The notes beneath the pieces are model-generated. The model saw only the letters and a program-made list of their open reading frames with translations. It searched no databases and was not told the origin of the DNA. The translations under genes were made by a program, and so were the position numbers. Below are positions 1 to 10,810 of a stretch of DNA of 64,000 bases, piece by piece; the first letter of the stretch is position 1, and each line of letters begins with the position of its first letter. Source of the stretch: Thelephora terrestris (lineage: Eukaryota > Basidiomycota > Agaricomycetes > Thelephorales > Thelephoraceae); contig WIUZ02000006.1 of assembly GCA_015956445.1 (NCBI GenBank), positions 186,001-250,000 on the forward strand. Reading direction: 5' to 3'.

Positions 1-1
1 C

Positions 2-610
2 GAGGTCATCGAAACGTACAGCCGGATCCAAAAGGAACTGTTCCCGATGACAGGAGGCAGCGTCATCCAGTGCATCCAGCAGATGATCGAGCAGCGATTT
101 GGGATCAAGGACATTCCGAGCGGGTGGTTCTACTTCCCGATTTCCCGTGGAGGTTTGGAAGTATGGAACCCCCTCGTCGACTTCTTGTTGGTTCGGGATA
201 ACCTCAAAGAACAGCCCAACACGTTCATCGAATTGGAGGAGGAAGACACGAAGGAGTACACAACACTGTTCGCCGCTTGGAAGTCTGGGGAGGGTTCCTC
301 GAACGCCGTTACCAAACAGTTCTTGACCTTCGACCAGTACATAGAGGGTCGAGAAACAAGGCTGACCAAGTGGCGGAACGCTTACAAGGCCCTACAAGAC
401 TCACCGAACGTCAGCTCGATGACGATATCGAGCAGGATCACGGACGACCTGGAGGGCGAGTTACTTGACGATTATCAAGAGTGGAACGCGTCCTTGTACG
501 CAGACGATATTTTCAGGAGATTTGGAACGTTGACCATTGTCGAACCGACCCTCATTCCTGTCGGTATGGTGTCCGTGTTCAAGAACACAAAGATTCAGTG
601 GGACTCGTAG
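2..610 (+). CDS. C-terminal part of a cellular reverse-transcriptase-like (RVT) protein, cut by window edge
   Basis: The frame is open from base 2 to the TAG at 608-610, giving about 202 C-terminal residues; the start lies outside the window. The motif FYFPISRGGLEVWNP followed by LLVRDNL, and the closing VEPTLIPVGMVSVFKNTKI, resemble from memory the tail of single-copy fungal RVT proteins, a domesticated cellular reverse-transcriptase family with no mobile-element ends. The catalytic domain would be upstream and is not visible, so activity cannot be judged. No intron is needed here. The next gene converges on it. Family assignment rests on recalled motifs only; the reading frame itself is secure. 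Confidence 0.6.
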   Translation, partial: EVIETYSRIQKELFPMTGGSVIQCIQQMIEQRFGIKDIPSGWFYFPISRGGLEVWNPLVDFLLVRDNLKEQPNTFIELEEEDTKEYTTLFAAWKSGEGSSNAVTKQFLTFDQYIEGRETRLTKWRNAYKALQDSPNVSSMTISSRITDDLEGELLDDYQEWNASLYADDIFRRFGTLTIVEPTLIPVGMVSVFKNTKIQWDS

Positions 611-956
611 GGAGTTAAAATCGGCATTTCAAGCAGTTTGTAAGATATTTGCTGTAAAATTCATAGGAGCTCTACTGAGGGCGGCGAGTTCGAAGGGGGT
701 GGATCCGAAGACTGATAAAATTCTGAAGGAAGGCGAGGCAGAATTGTGACCCTTCCCTGCTCGCCTGCGGTTCAAAGAACGGAGGCCCCATACCAGTTCG
801 CATAGCCTGAAAGGCGAGTTAACTGTAGTAGCGCCAGTGCTATCTATTCTTATCGATCGTGGACCCTTCCCGTGAGGTTGCTTTCTAAGGAAACAGTGCG
901 TGCCACACTACATACACTGAGTCCGCAGCCCAAAACACAACCGATATATACCACAT
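611..956. other. Intergenic, convergent 3' ends
   Basis: Between the stop of the RVT-like gene and the stop of the copper-transporter gene. I see no supported gene, RNA or repeat here; short open frames lack splice or family support. Confidence 0.5.
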
Positions 957-2084
957 TCACAAACCAGCGTTTGTGGTCGAACTTGGAAGACCTAACAGCC
1001 CTCGCGCAACGCCCCGGCTGTTGCCCGTTCCCCAGCCACGCCGGCTACCATGTGTAGGAGTGTCACTGTTCTGAGAGGGGGACCGAGGGTATGTGTACGA
1101 GGAAGAGTCCACGTATTCGTTGGTTTCGCTGCTTATGCCCATACGCACCGCGATGACTTCAGCACGGGCGAGGTTTGAATGGTTCGGGTGGATGAAGATC
1201 TCGTCCGGTTTTGATTTCGAACGTGGTCTAGTTGTCGTTGGAAGAGCTTGTTCGGAAACGGCGGGAGGAGTGTACTGGAATGAAGGGGACATCTGTGACG
1301 GGGAGATATGGTGCGGGTATGGATTCGCGTGAGAAGCTAACACAGATATATGCGTCTGTCTTGATGGCTGGTGGTGGCCTTGTTGGTAGGTTGCAGCTGA
1401 GTACAACTCGTAATCATCTGCAGACGTTGCTAGGAGGGGTTCCTGCGCGCCATTAACGCTGTCAGCACCTGTGAGTGTGCCAACCGTCAGGGGGGTTAGG
1501 ACACTTACTCCGGCGAATGGCGAGATAGAAGGTACCCAGACTCTGGATCTGAGTAATTTATGTCGCTAACGTCAGCCGACGTTTCGGTGAGTTCTACGAT
1601 GAATTGGCCGACAGCAAGAGACGTGACCTGAGCGGAAAGTTAGGAGGATTGGAAACAGCGTGCGACGGTCTGACGCACGATCACTAAGAGGATCCATGTG
1701 TTGAGCGACATTGCTGCAAGCATATAGAGCCTAACGGACGTGGTAAGAATAAACGTAATTGTGATTGTACTTGAACTTGAACACGTACATCCTCTCGAAT
1801 GTGACCACCCAAAACAACGCGGTCTTCCATATTGTGACACGCAGCCGGGTTCTTCGAAAGACAGGTAGAGGGTTCCAATGACGCGATATTGCAGAAGTGA
1901 GGATGCTGGAAGCGAGGATTAGGGACGCTTGTACCATGTGGAGAGCGGCTTACCGTTCCGAGAAGCAGACCGCCGCGATGAACAATGCGGCCGCAAGAAA
2001 CGACCCGAAGGAATCGATCCTGAGGTTTGGAACCAAGAACGGTTCTCCTAAGAACCGGAAGTGGAACCATTCTGCTGCGTCCAT
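957..2084 (-). CDS. Ctr-family copper transporter, five exons, long cytosolic tail
   Basis: Exons 2084-1954, 1905-1789, 1730-1679, 1627-1509 and 1458-957 give 306 residues. Three predicted membrane segments lie near residues 25-42, 65-85 and 90-112. The join of exons two and three gives ERMLYMLAAMS, which carries the MxxxM motif of the second Ctr helix that lines the copper pore; exon four gives VTSLAVGQFIVEL, typical of the third helix. Ctr proteins work as plasma-membrane or vacuolar homotrimers importing Cu(I). The N-terminus has few methionines. The last two exons add roughly 190 residues rich in Ser, Pro, His and Tyr, much longer than usual for the family. Junction four (1508-1459) is the least certain; an alternative acceptor would end the protein earlier. 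Confidence 0.75.
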
Positions 2085-2256
2085 GGCTGGTTGGAGTCGT
2101 CCCGGACGACGGTGGTTTTTCGAAGAGGAGCGCTGGGCGATTGGTATCCAAGGGACAAATAAGTAATGTTACTCAATGTGCCTGTAAAAAAGGCCGGTGC
2201 CTGAGACTCGAGTGCGCGCTGTGATTATAAAGCAAAAGTGAGCGCACCTATTCATC

Positions 2257-2353
2257 GGCTTGGTGGTCTAGTAGTATGATTCCTTCTTAGGGTGGCATCC
2301 TATATGGAAGCCATGAGATGGAGGAGGTCCCGGGTTCAATTCCCGGCCAAGCC
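2257..2353 (+). tRNA. tRNA-Pro(AGG) with 26 nt intron
   Basis: The acceptor arms GGCTTGG and CCAAGCC pair fully, the T arm is CCGGG-TTCAATT-CCCGG, and the anticodon stem CCTTC pairs with GGAGG at 2320-2324. The loop TTAGGG places AGG as anticodon at 2289-2291. A 26 nt intron at 2293-2318 sits one base 3' of the anticodon, the canonical eukaryotic position. The mature length is 71 nt before CCA addition. Confidence 0.93.
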
Positions 2354-2360
2354 CTTTTTT
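2354..2360 (+). terminator. RNA polymerase III terminator of tRNA-Pro
   Basis: A run of six T residues directly follows the tRNA 3' end, as expected for Pol III termination. Confidence 0.8.
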
Positions 2361-2603
2361 CTCATCCCTGTGTTTTATTTTTGTGCGGAAGCGTTGTACA
2401 AATCGGCTGGGTCTATTGAATCATCCAAGTTCCTTAGGCACCTCGGCGATTAAGCTAAAGAGTTGTATCGATGGCCATTGAGATGTGTGTCGCGATCACG
2501 AGCGGATGCATTTTCTGTGTCTTCGATGGCATCCATTGTAGGTCTTCCAAATCCATCCCTTATTCCTCATCATCTCGTCTAGTGATCGCGAGGTAAATTC
2601 TGC

Positions 2604-3954
2604 ATGCCCACCAAGTCTTCAGCAGAGTCGGTATCCAATGTGGAACAGCCGGCCGGTCGGGTGCTGAACTCAATCCCCACTATTTCCAGGGGTAAGGGGA
2701 AGAAGCGAGCCCTCAGCCAATCCGAGGAGGCCGTCACCAATATCATACGCGACCCTGGTTTGGCTGGACCCACTACACTAAAGGTGAAGAAAGGTGCGGT
2801 TCCCGACGCTCCACCTATACTATTATTTTACAATCTTGGTGCAGTCAAACGCGCAGAAACTCGTCAATGCCCTATATGCTCTGAACACATCCCAGTGCGG
2901 CTGCTCGAAGCGCACTGCGAACTCGAGATGCAGCGTACGGAAGAGATTATCAGAGCTGTAGGATCCTCGGAGGTCTACGGCGATTCGGTTGACGGGTAGG
3001 GTTCCCCACCCGTCCTGCCGGTCCACTGCCTCCAGTTCACATTTTTCAGCGCTCAATTCTCACGGGCTAGACGGTCTGCCGTCCGAGCTCAGAAGGCGTT
3101 CACGCAATTCAGCTCTGGACACGGCCCCGCCTCCCAAGACGCCACCGCTCGAACGGAGAAGATGATCAAAACGGTGAAACGCCGCCGAAAGCAGCGGTAC
3201 CACCGGTTACGTGAGATGATCCAGGGCCATGACGGGGATGCGCGCTGCGGCGGTGGGGGCGGTGGTGGTGAGGTTGTCTGTCCGGTTTGTTTGGAAACAG
3301 TGTTTGGAGACCCCGATGTCGCTGAGGCACACGTGGACGCTTGTCTCGTCCATGCCATGCCTAGTGTTCACGAGCGGTCTGAGACAGACCTCGGAAGACC
3401 GAGTAGGACGAGGGCCACGGACGGCGCCAACCTGACAGGTTTGATCTACCCCACTCTCATCAAAGAACTTACGAGTATTGAGGTCTGTGTCACAGCTTCA
3501 GGTTTTCATGTTAGGGACACGAATCATGAGGACGTAGAAGACGAGATTGACGTCGACGGGGACGATGAGGAGGTGTTTGGCCGGGCGCAGTTCACGGAGG
3601 TAGACATCTTGTCTGCATCGAGATCTATGAGCTCGAGCAGGAAGTCAGAGACGCCCATTGAGATCGAAGCCCCAGGGCCCTCGGTACCTCTGGCGAAGCA
3701 CCCATCATTAGAGTCCCAGCCTGTAAGTCTCCCCAATTTCCCCACCACCTCGTCTTACTAAGGATGTATAGGAACCATCTAATCCTGCACTGACATGCAG
3801 GATTTGCCTCGACCCATACACCGAACCAACCGTCTCCACCCAATGCTGGCACACATGTTGTCGGGAATGTTGGCTCCGTTGCCTGGAGTCAAGGCTCTGC
3901 CCTATATGCAAGCGGATCACGACGGCGTCGGATTTGAGACGCATATACCTTTGA
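2604..3954 (+). CDS. RNF220-like RING-type E3 ubiquitin ligase
   Basis: Exons 2604-2995, 3050-3722 and 3772-3954 give 415 residues. The first exon ends with CPICSEHIPVRLLEAHCELE and the conserved RTEEII and SSEVY blocks of the RNF220 middle domain. The second has another C2H2-like module (CPVCLETVFGDPDVAEAHVD) after a basic stretch and a long acidic linker. The last exon is a C-terminal C3HC4 RING: CRICLDPYTEPTVS, CWHTCCRECW, CPICKR. It should transfer ubiquitin from an E2 to nuclear or cytosolic substrates, which cannot be named from sequence. Both introns are short GT-AG introns in correct phase. The 5' neighbour is tRNA-Pro. Confidence 0.85.
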
Positions 3955-4421
3955 CGTTCCCAAAATACCCGGGCTCGCACGTAGATATCGATGTGAAGAT
4001 GCGTTTTGTATACTGATTGGACAATAAATACTGAGGCAGCGCCGAACATACATATCATCTCATTATTGCCAGGCATGGGTGCGTAGAATTTGGATAGAAT
4101 AAATGCTTAAGGGATACATCGGGAAAATGAGCGCTCTGGGGGGGGGGGGGGGGGGGGGGGGGGGCGAGGACTCAAGTTGGAATGAGTGGAATTCGTGCAG
4201 GGGCGCTCGATGGTGAAGAGAAAGGAAACAAAGTAAAATAGGAAACGTGGTCCGAGGTGTCGTAAAGCAACAGGCAAAACAAGGGAAACAGACAAGGGCA
4301 TTCTCTCTTCGCAAGTTCTTCCACCATGCAGATAGAGGGGTATATACAACGCAGTGATCCGTAGATGCCGCTACCCGAGAACGAAAAGCGGCCCAAGTGA
4401 GGCGGATGGTAACAGAGCCCG
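3955..4421. other. Convergent 3' intergenic region
   Basis: Lies between the stops of the RING E3 gene and the PalI-like gene. It holds AATAAA-like signals on both strands (for example near 4024 on +) and the poly-G tract listed separately. No gene is supported. Confidence 0.6.
4138..4164 (+). repeat. Uninterrupted 27 nt poly-G (poly-C on - strand) tract
   Basis: Twenty-seven consecutive G residues are read directly. The tract sits between two convergent genes. Such a homopolymer could form G-quadruplex or triplex DNA and is prone to slippage; its exact length may also be affected by sequencing. Confidence 0.9.
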
Positions 4422-6220
4422 TCACGACTTCGAAGACCAAACGCCAGCAGGCCTGGAGTCATGCTCGTCGTAAGTTGGTGGCCTATCGTCATAATGACCC
4501 ACCCCTCCGGATCCCATTGGTTGTTGTGGTGGTTGCATAGGGGCAGGTTGGTAACCGCCCGCATACCCCTGGGTCGAAGGATTCGTCCTCACGGGCGACT
4601 GATTTGCATAGGAGTCGGAGTAGGGGTTAGGGATGTGTCCTGGACCCCCTTGGCTATCTAGGACAGTGTTGTCTCCATAGCCGGTCCCCCCAAGAGTGTA
4701 CGCACGCTGAAGTCCCTGTCCTGTTCCTTGCGCATAGAGATTCTGGAAGGGATCGTGCGGGTTAACCAGGTACTGGTTACCTCCAATCGAGTGCCCGTCA
4801 GTATACGGATTTGCTTGCTGCACGGGAGGAGAGCGGGATGGAACTGGGATCGGCGGGGCGTTGGAAGATGTGTAAGGGTCGGCACTGTATAGATCGTAGG
4901 AGGCGCCGGGTTGATGCGGCGCCGTGGAAAGATCTGCCCAAGCACCTTTAGGACTGCCAGAAAATCGGTAACCAGAGGGTGTACTTACATGATGACCCAT
5001 TGTTCTGGTGTCCAGGTTGAGCACCGCCAACTGCAAGGTATTGTGTTGTGGGTTGCGGAAGAGGGGGTGCGGTGGAGGAAGGCGGAGAAGAATAGGTAGA
5101 CTGAGAATAGTTCGAGGCAGATTGACTGTGCATTGTTCCCTGGCGCCTCGGACCCGGTGGGTAGCCCGTCCCTGTCGGGTTGTAGTAATCGTCCACGGCC
5201 CTACCACCAGGCTGACCAGGCAAGTAACCACCAGCGTACGTCTGCCCAGTGACAGGTTGTTGACGCGGGGAAGAAGCGTCGAGGTAACCTTGCTGAGGCT
5301 GGCTTGGATGTGTTACGATTTGGTTACCCTCTTCATAAGCGGAATCGTCTGCCGATTCTTTGCGATTCAAAGGCTGGTACTCCTGGAAGGCTGGCAAACC
5401 ACTTTCGTTGCCATACTTCTGTTTAGCCTGACGTTCCGCCTCAGATTTTATAGCGTCCAGCCTGACTTGATCAACGTATTGATTGTTACCAGGCTCGAAA
5501 TCTCCAGTTGCGCTCCTCCTGTTTTTCCTTCTGGATGGCCTATCGCTCAGACAGCACCTCCCACAACAGAAGAAGAGGCCGCTGAGGAAGAGGAGGACCC
5601 AGGCGGCGATAGTGAGCCAGATGGCGTTGCCGATTGAGGCTTGACCACCAGCACTATTGATCCTGGCTTTTGTCAAGAAAAAGAGGGCAAGGTCGAAGAT
5701 GAAGGCGAGCATAGCGACGGCTGCGGCAAAACCTGAGATGCAAGTGCTACAGCATGTGGCGGAGACTTCTCGGATATGCGCGAGGAGACCGAAGACAGCC
5801 GAACCTGCGGCCAGGGCGAGTGCGACGATGTGGAGAACAAGGCAGTATGTTATCCATTTAACCACTACATTGGGGATTTGAATCTTGGTGTCGTTCCCGA
5901 GTAAGGCATTGATGTCTGTGTTCGAGATAAAGTTGCATAGCCGAGACAAGAAGTAACCGTTAATTTATTGACCGTCGCTAGGGGAGACAGCACTCACCAA
6001 TCTCGTAGCCTACCGAGGGTTTTGAACAGGTGACCTGACCTGCGATATCGAGACAATACCCGAGAGTTCCAAAAGTGAGAGAGCCATCAAATCCGCTGAC
6101 TGTTGCCTTGAGAAAATAGACAGACTTGATCCACGGAACACCGAATGAGACCGCAGCAAGGAGACCAGTGGCGGTGAGAGTTGCGATAAATCCTGGAGTT
6201 GCAGGGCGGATGCAACTCAT
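4422..6220 (-). CDS. palI: RIM9/PalI-like tetraspan membrane protein (SUR7/PalI family)
   Basis: Exons 6220-5998, 5915-4989 and 4933-4422 give 553 residues. The N-terminus ATPGFIATLTATGLLAAVSF is a membrane segment of the PalI type; three more lie near residues 94-121, 134-156 and 170-190, separated by a cysteine-bearing loop (CCSTCISGF). The join EIDINALLGN across intron one matches the family. The remaining 350 residues are a low-complexity cytosolic tail rich in Tyr, Gln, Gly, Pro and Ser. In ascomycetes PalI/Rim9 helps the PalH/Rim21 sensor at the plasma membrane in the ambient-pH Rim pathway; in this organism the role is inferred. The second intron (4988-4934) was chosen to keep frame; an acceptor 16 bases upstream would break it. 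Confidence 0.82.
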
Positions 6221-6375
6221 GTTGGGGAGATGCTAGGTAAGGGAGATGGCGGGAAAGAAGGAGAGGAAGGGACCCCTTTAACGCACACCCCTTTGACTGA
6301 GAGAAGGAGAGAATTCAGCGGATGACAAACAGAGACAAACATCCGCCGGTGTTGAAGGCGATGCCAACAACTGCG

Positions 6376-7128
6376 CTATTCTCCGGGTCGTTGCCATTCC
6401 AATACATGCACCCCTTCAACTCGGCCAAACCCCGGTCCAATCCGGTCGACTTTCACCAACTCTAACAACCTGAATCCGTTCTTCTCGAATACACGCACAC
6501 TTCCGATGTTACCCTCGATGGCCTCCGTGCGGATGTTGTGGGCGTTCATGTAGGGAACCATCCACCGGTTGATCACTGCACCCACTGCTGCGGACATGAT
6601 CCCCTTTCCGTGGTGGCTGGGCCGAAGGTAGTCTGCGGAATTTCATTACGAGATGGGCATGGTCGACTGTGCTTTGGACACACCTCCGATCGTCCATACA
6701 ATGCTGTGATCCCCGACGGGTTTCGCCAAGTTTTCTTTTGCCATCTTCGCCCTCTGTTCTTCGTCATCGACCTCTAGCCACCCATTCCTCCTCACCGACA
6801 CATCACCTAGGAGTAAGTCTGTACCGTCGGCTTGCGTTTCACGGATGTATTGAACCGGACAGCCGTCGACCACAGCCTTGCCTTTACGCAGATCTTCCAA
6901 CAATTCGTCCGACTTCTCTTTCGTCGTTCTCAGCCACTCTTCTGCATGGTGAGGCTGATAGGGGAATGGAGGTGAGAGCAAAAATTTGTAAATCCGCGGA
7001 TCATTTAGCATGAGAACGAGGTCATCTCTATCGCTTTCTCGAGGTGTTGTTATGATAATGTTCTCGTGGGGAGCAGGGAGGCGAAGAAATACCTCGCCTG
7101 TTGTGGCATTGGCTTGGAGGGTGTTCAT
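6376..7128 (-). CDS. GNAT-family N-acetyltransferase
   Basis: Exons 7128-6684 and 6632-6376 give 233 residues. The exon join restores YLRPSHHGKGIMSAAVGAV, the acetyl-CoA pyrophosphate-binding loop (motif A, here with HHGKGI in place of R/Q-x-x-G-x-G/A). It is followed by the motif B region with NIGSVRVFEKNGF. The N-terminal NDPRIYKFL and GDVSVRRN fit the RimJ/RimL-type subgroup that acetylates N-termini or small amines; the substrate is unknown. It is divergent from eEF2, with 279 bp between the start codons. Confidence 0.85.
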
Positions 7129-7407
7129 GCTGGTTGAAACTGTGCAGAGGTAATCATGAAATCCTTCGCCTCCGTTAAACCCGACCAGCGATGAGTCGCA
7201 CCGAGTCCCGCGCTGCCCTAAACTACGTGGTCACGTGCATCGGATCCGGTGTGATATGACTGATGGCGACTGATGGCAAGATAAAAACAAGATAAAAAGA
7301 TTGGCGAAGTTTTCTTCCTCCTCTCGATTTACAGACGTCCTTATTTTCTGGCCCCCTTCTCCCCCAAAATCCTCCGTATCTTCGCAACACTGTAAATCTA
7401 ATCAGCC
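7129..7407. promoter_or_regulatory. Divergent promoter between GNAT and eEF2
   Basis: The 279 bp between the two start codons must hold both promoters. The eEF2 side has pyrimidine-rich stretches (for example near 7340-7375) just upstream of the ATG, common in highly expressed fungal genes. No specific factor site is claimed. Confidence 0.5.
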
Positions 7408-10352
7408 ATGGTGTAAGTTCGATCCAATCCTCTCGAATGTCTCATCCTCACCACCTCCTTTTGATGATAGCAACTTCACCGTCGGTCAGTAGCAATGTTG
7501 CCTAGTTTACGTCCATTGACGTGCGATATGCTCAACTTCACATCCTACAGACCAAATCCGGGCTCTGATGAACAAGCCCACCAACATCCGTAACATGAGT
7601 GTTATTGCCCATGGTATAATCAATTCCATTCGCGTTTCTGACCCTTGTTGACCGTGTCACCTCTAATCTGTGTAGTCGACCACGGAAAGTCTACCTTGAC
7701 CGATTCCCTCGTTTCAAAAGCTGGAATTATCGCTTCATCGAAAGCTGGTGAGGTGCGATTCACCGACACAAGACCTGACGAGAAGGAGCGTGGTATCACA
7801 ATCAAATCAACCGCTATCTCCATGTACTTCCAAGTCAACGAGGAAGAAATCGCTGCTATCAAGCAAAAAACTGAAGGTAATCTTTTATTCCCACCTCTTC
7901 GCATTCGTTGGCGCTGATCAGTTCAGGTGATGAATTCTTGATCAACTTGATCGATTCACCCGGACACGTCGATTTCTCTTCTGAGGTTACCGCCGCTCTC
8001 CGTGTCACCGATGGTGCTTTGGTGGTCGTCGACTGCATTGAGGGCGTCTGCGTCCAGACCGAAACTGTACTCCGACAGGCTCTTACCGAGCGTATCAAGC
8101 CTGTCGTCATCATCAACAAGGTCGACCGCGCCCTCCTTGAGCTCCAATACAAGCCCGAGGATCTATACCAGCAATTTTCACGTACCGTCGAGAGTGTCAA
8201 CGTCATCATTTCCACATATCACGACGCCGCTCTTGGTGATGTCCAGGTCTACCCCGAAAAGGGTACCGTCGCCTTCGGCTCTGGTCTCCATGGATGGGCC
8301 TTCACTCTCCGCCAATTCGCTAGCCGTTTCGCCAAAAAGTTCGGTGTCGACAAGGAGAAAATGATGGCCAAGCTTTGGGGCGACAACTACTTTAACCCCC
8401 TCACAAAGAAATGGACCACGAAAAGCGTTGTCGACTGGAATACCGTGGACGGGAAGCCCGTCCAAGGCAAGATCGTCGATGGGAAGACCGCCGACGGTAA
8501 GGCCGTCGACCGCAAGACCCTCGACCGTGCCTTCAACTCCTTCGTCTTGGACCCCATCTTCAAGATTTTCGATGCCATCATGAACTTCAAGAAGGATGAA
8601 GTTACTAACATGCTCCAGAAACTCGATGTCAAGCTTACCCCCGAGGAGAAGGAGCTCGAGGGTAAGGCCCTCTTGAAGGTCGTGATGAGGAAGTTCTTGC
8701 CCGCCGGTGACTCCCTTCTGGAGATGATTGTCATCAACCTTCCCTCTCCCGCTACTGCCCAGCGCTATCGTGTTGAGACTCTCTACGAGGGTCCCATGGA
8801 CGATGAATCCGCCATCGGCGTCCGTGACTGTAACCCCGCAGCTCCTTTGGTCTTGTATGTCTCCAAGATGGTGCCTACCTCCGATAAGGGACGTTTCTAC
8901 GCCTTCGGACGTGTCTTCTCCGGTACTGTTCGCGCTGGCCCCAAGATCCGTATCCAGGGCCCCAACTACGTTCCAGGAAAGAAGGATGACTTGTTTATCA
9001 AGTCCGTCCAACGTACCGTTCTCATGATGGGTCGCTCTGTCGAGGCTCTCGAAGACTGCCCCGCCGGTAACATCGTTGGCCTCGTCGGTATCGATCAGTT
9101 CCTGCTCAAGAGCGGCACTCTCACCACTTCCGAGACGGCGCACAACATGAAGGTCATGAAGTTCTCTGTGTCTCCCGTCGTTCAGGTCGCTGTTGAGGTC
9201 AAGAACGCCTCTGATCTCCCCAAGCTTGTCGAAGGGCTCAAACGTCTCACCAAGTCCGACCCATGTGTCCAGGCCTGGATCGCCGAGTCTGGTGAGCACA
9301 TCGTTGCTGGTGCTGGTGAGCTCCATTTGGAAATTTGCCTGAAGGTCAGGGTCCTTCCCATTTCCCCTGTGTACCAAACTAACTTCTTTCCACTTCAGGA
9401 CCTTCAAGAAGACCATGCCGGTGTACCCCTCAAGATTTCTGACCCTGTGGTTGGTTACCGTGAGACGGTAAAGGCCGAGTCCACTATCGTTGCCCTCTCC
9501 AAATCCCAGAACAAGCACAACCGTTTGTACCTTAAGGCCCAACCCCTCGAAGAGGAGCTCACCCAAGCTATCGAGGCTGGCAAGGTCAACTCTCGTGACG
9601 ATTTCAAGATACGCGCTAGGGTCATGGCTGATGAGTTCGGGTGGGATGTTACGGATGCCAGAAAGATCTGGTGTTTCGGACCTGACACCACCGGCCCCAA
9701 CCTGTTGGTCGATGTTACCAAGGGTGTGCAATACTTGAACGAAATCAAGGATTCTTGTGTCGCTGCCTTCCAGTGGGCGACAAAGGAGGGTGTCTGCGCC
9801 GAGGAAAACATGCGTGGCGTCCGAATCAACATCCTCGATGTCACTGTAAGTCATCTGTCAGTACTTCTCATCGTCGCCGCATTCTGACCTGCAACGCAGC
9901 TCCACACCGATGCTATCCACCGTGGAGGAGGACAGATTATCCCTACTTGTCGTCGTGCAACGTACGCCGCTTGCTTGCTCGCAACCCCAGGTGTGCAAGA
10001 GCCCGTCTACCTCGTCGAGATTCAATGTCCCGAGAACGCGATCGGCGGTATCTACTCTGTCCTGAATCAACGTCGTGGACAAGTGTTTTCCGAGGAGCAG
10101 AGGGTTGGTACCCCGATGTTCAACGTCAAGGCCTACCTGCCCGTCAACGAGTCGTTCGGATTCAACAGTGCCCTGAGGTCAGCTACCGCCGGCCAGGCCT
10201 TCCCACAAAACGTGTTCGATCACTGGGAGGTGATGAATGGATCCCCTCTTGATAAGGGAAGTAAGCTCGAGGAGTTGGTGAAGAACATCAGGATACGGAA
10301 GGGTCTCAAGCCCGAGATCCCCCCCTTGGACACCTACTACGACAAGTTATAA
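7408..10352 (+). CDS. EFT2: Translation elongation factor 2 (eEF2)
   Basis: Exons 7408-7412, 7471-7484, 7551-7613, 7676-7876, 7927-9344, 9399-9845 and 9900-10352 give 866 residues. The GTPase catalyses ribosomal translocation in the cytosol. Visible motifs are HVDHGKST (G1), DSPGHVD (G3) and NKVD (G4). The diphthamide loop [11 protein letters not shown] falls with its histidine at residue 723, exactly 24 beyond the yeast position 699. The difference is a three-unit insertion in domain I (see the repeat at 8442-8528). The first two exons are only 5 and 14 nt, in keeping with the MVNFTVDQI start of the family. Strong C-ending codon bias fits high expression. The fifth intron (54 nt, 9345-9398) is stop-free and a multiple of three. 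Confidence 0.97.
8442..8528 (+). repeat. Imperfect 30 bp tandem repeat inside eEF2 coding sequence
   Basis: Three in-frame units encode [20 protein letters not shown] and AVDRKTLDR (residues 267-295). Codons differ between units, so the repeat is not freshly duplicated. It replaces the shorter DADGKP-type loop of other eEF2 proteins and accounts for the extra 24 residues. Confidence 0.85.
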
Positions 10353-10810
10353 GCGGTTTCCTCCTCGCTTGGGACGTTCCCAAGCCTCGCCTGAGGGTTT
10401 TTTCTGTCTATGGCTACCTCCCATTCGCCAGCTTTACCGCCCTCCACTCATTTTCATGCACATACATCCTTTCGCACGTTTTCCCATCGATGACTACAGT
10501 TTCCCTTCTTTCCTTTGCTCGTTTGCTTTCTTATTCTTCCAGCTGTAGCACAAGACTGTTTCGATGTACTCGTGTACTCATTGTGACAATGTGGACAACC
10601 CACATGTACAACGAAAGCCTCCGGCTGTGACTGTGAACATATTTCTTGTGGGTACCGGTGTATTTGTCTATCAGGTCCTCACACAAGAGGGACTTCAAAA
10701 TTACGGGCGTGCTCGGTTCATGATGCTGGTTCGCCGAATCGCTTGTGCAGGGGGGATGACAGCTTGGCGATGCAGATTGCTGCGAAAAATAAGTAGATTG
10801 TGAGAGATGT
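10353..10810. other. Convergent 3' intergenic region
   Basis: Between the eEF2 and GH79 stops; it should hold both 3' untranslated regions. No further gene or repeat is supported. Confidence 0.6.

Noticed and set aside
2-610. Possible relic of a mobile retroelement
   Set aside because: The motifs fit the single-copy cellular RVT family; there are no terminal repeats, target duplication or second open frame nearby.
8178-9854. 558-codon open frame antisense to eEF2
   Set aside because: It mirrors the third-position C bias of eEF2 on the other strand; it has no family motif and no start context, so it is a shadow of the real gene.
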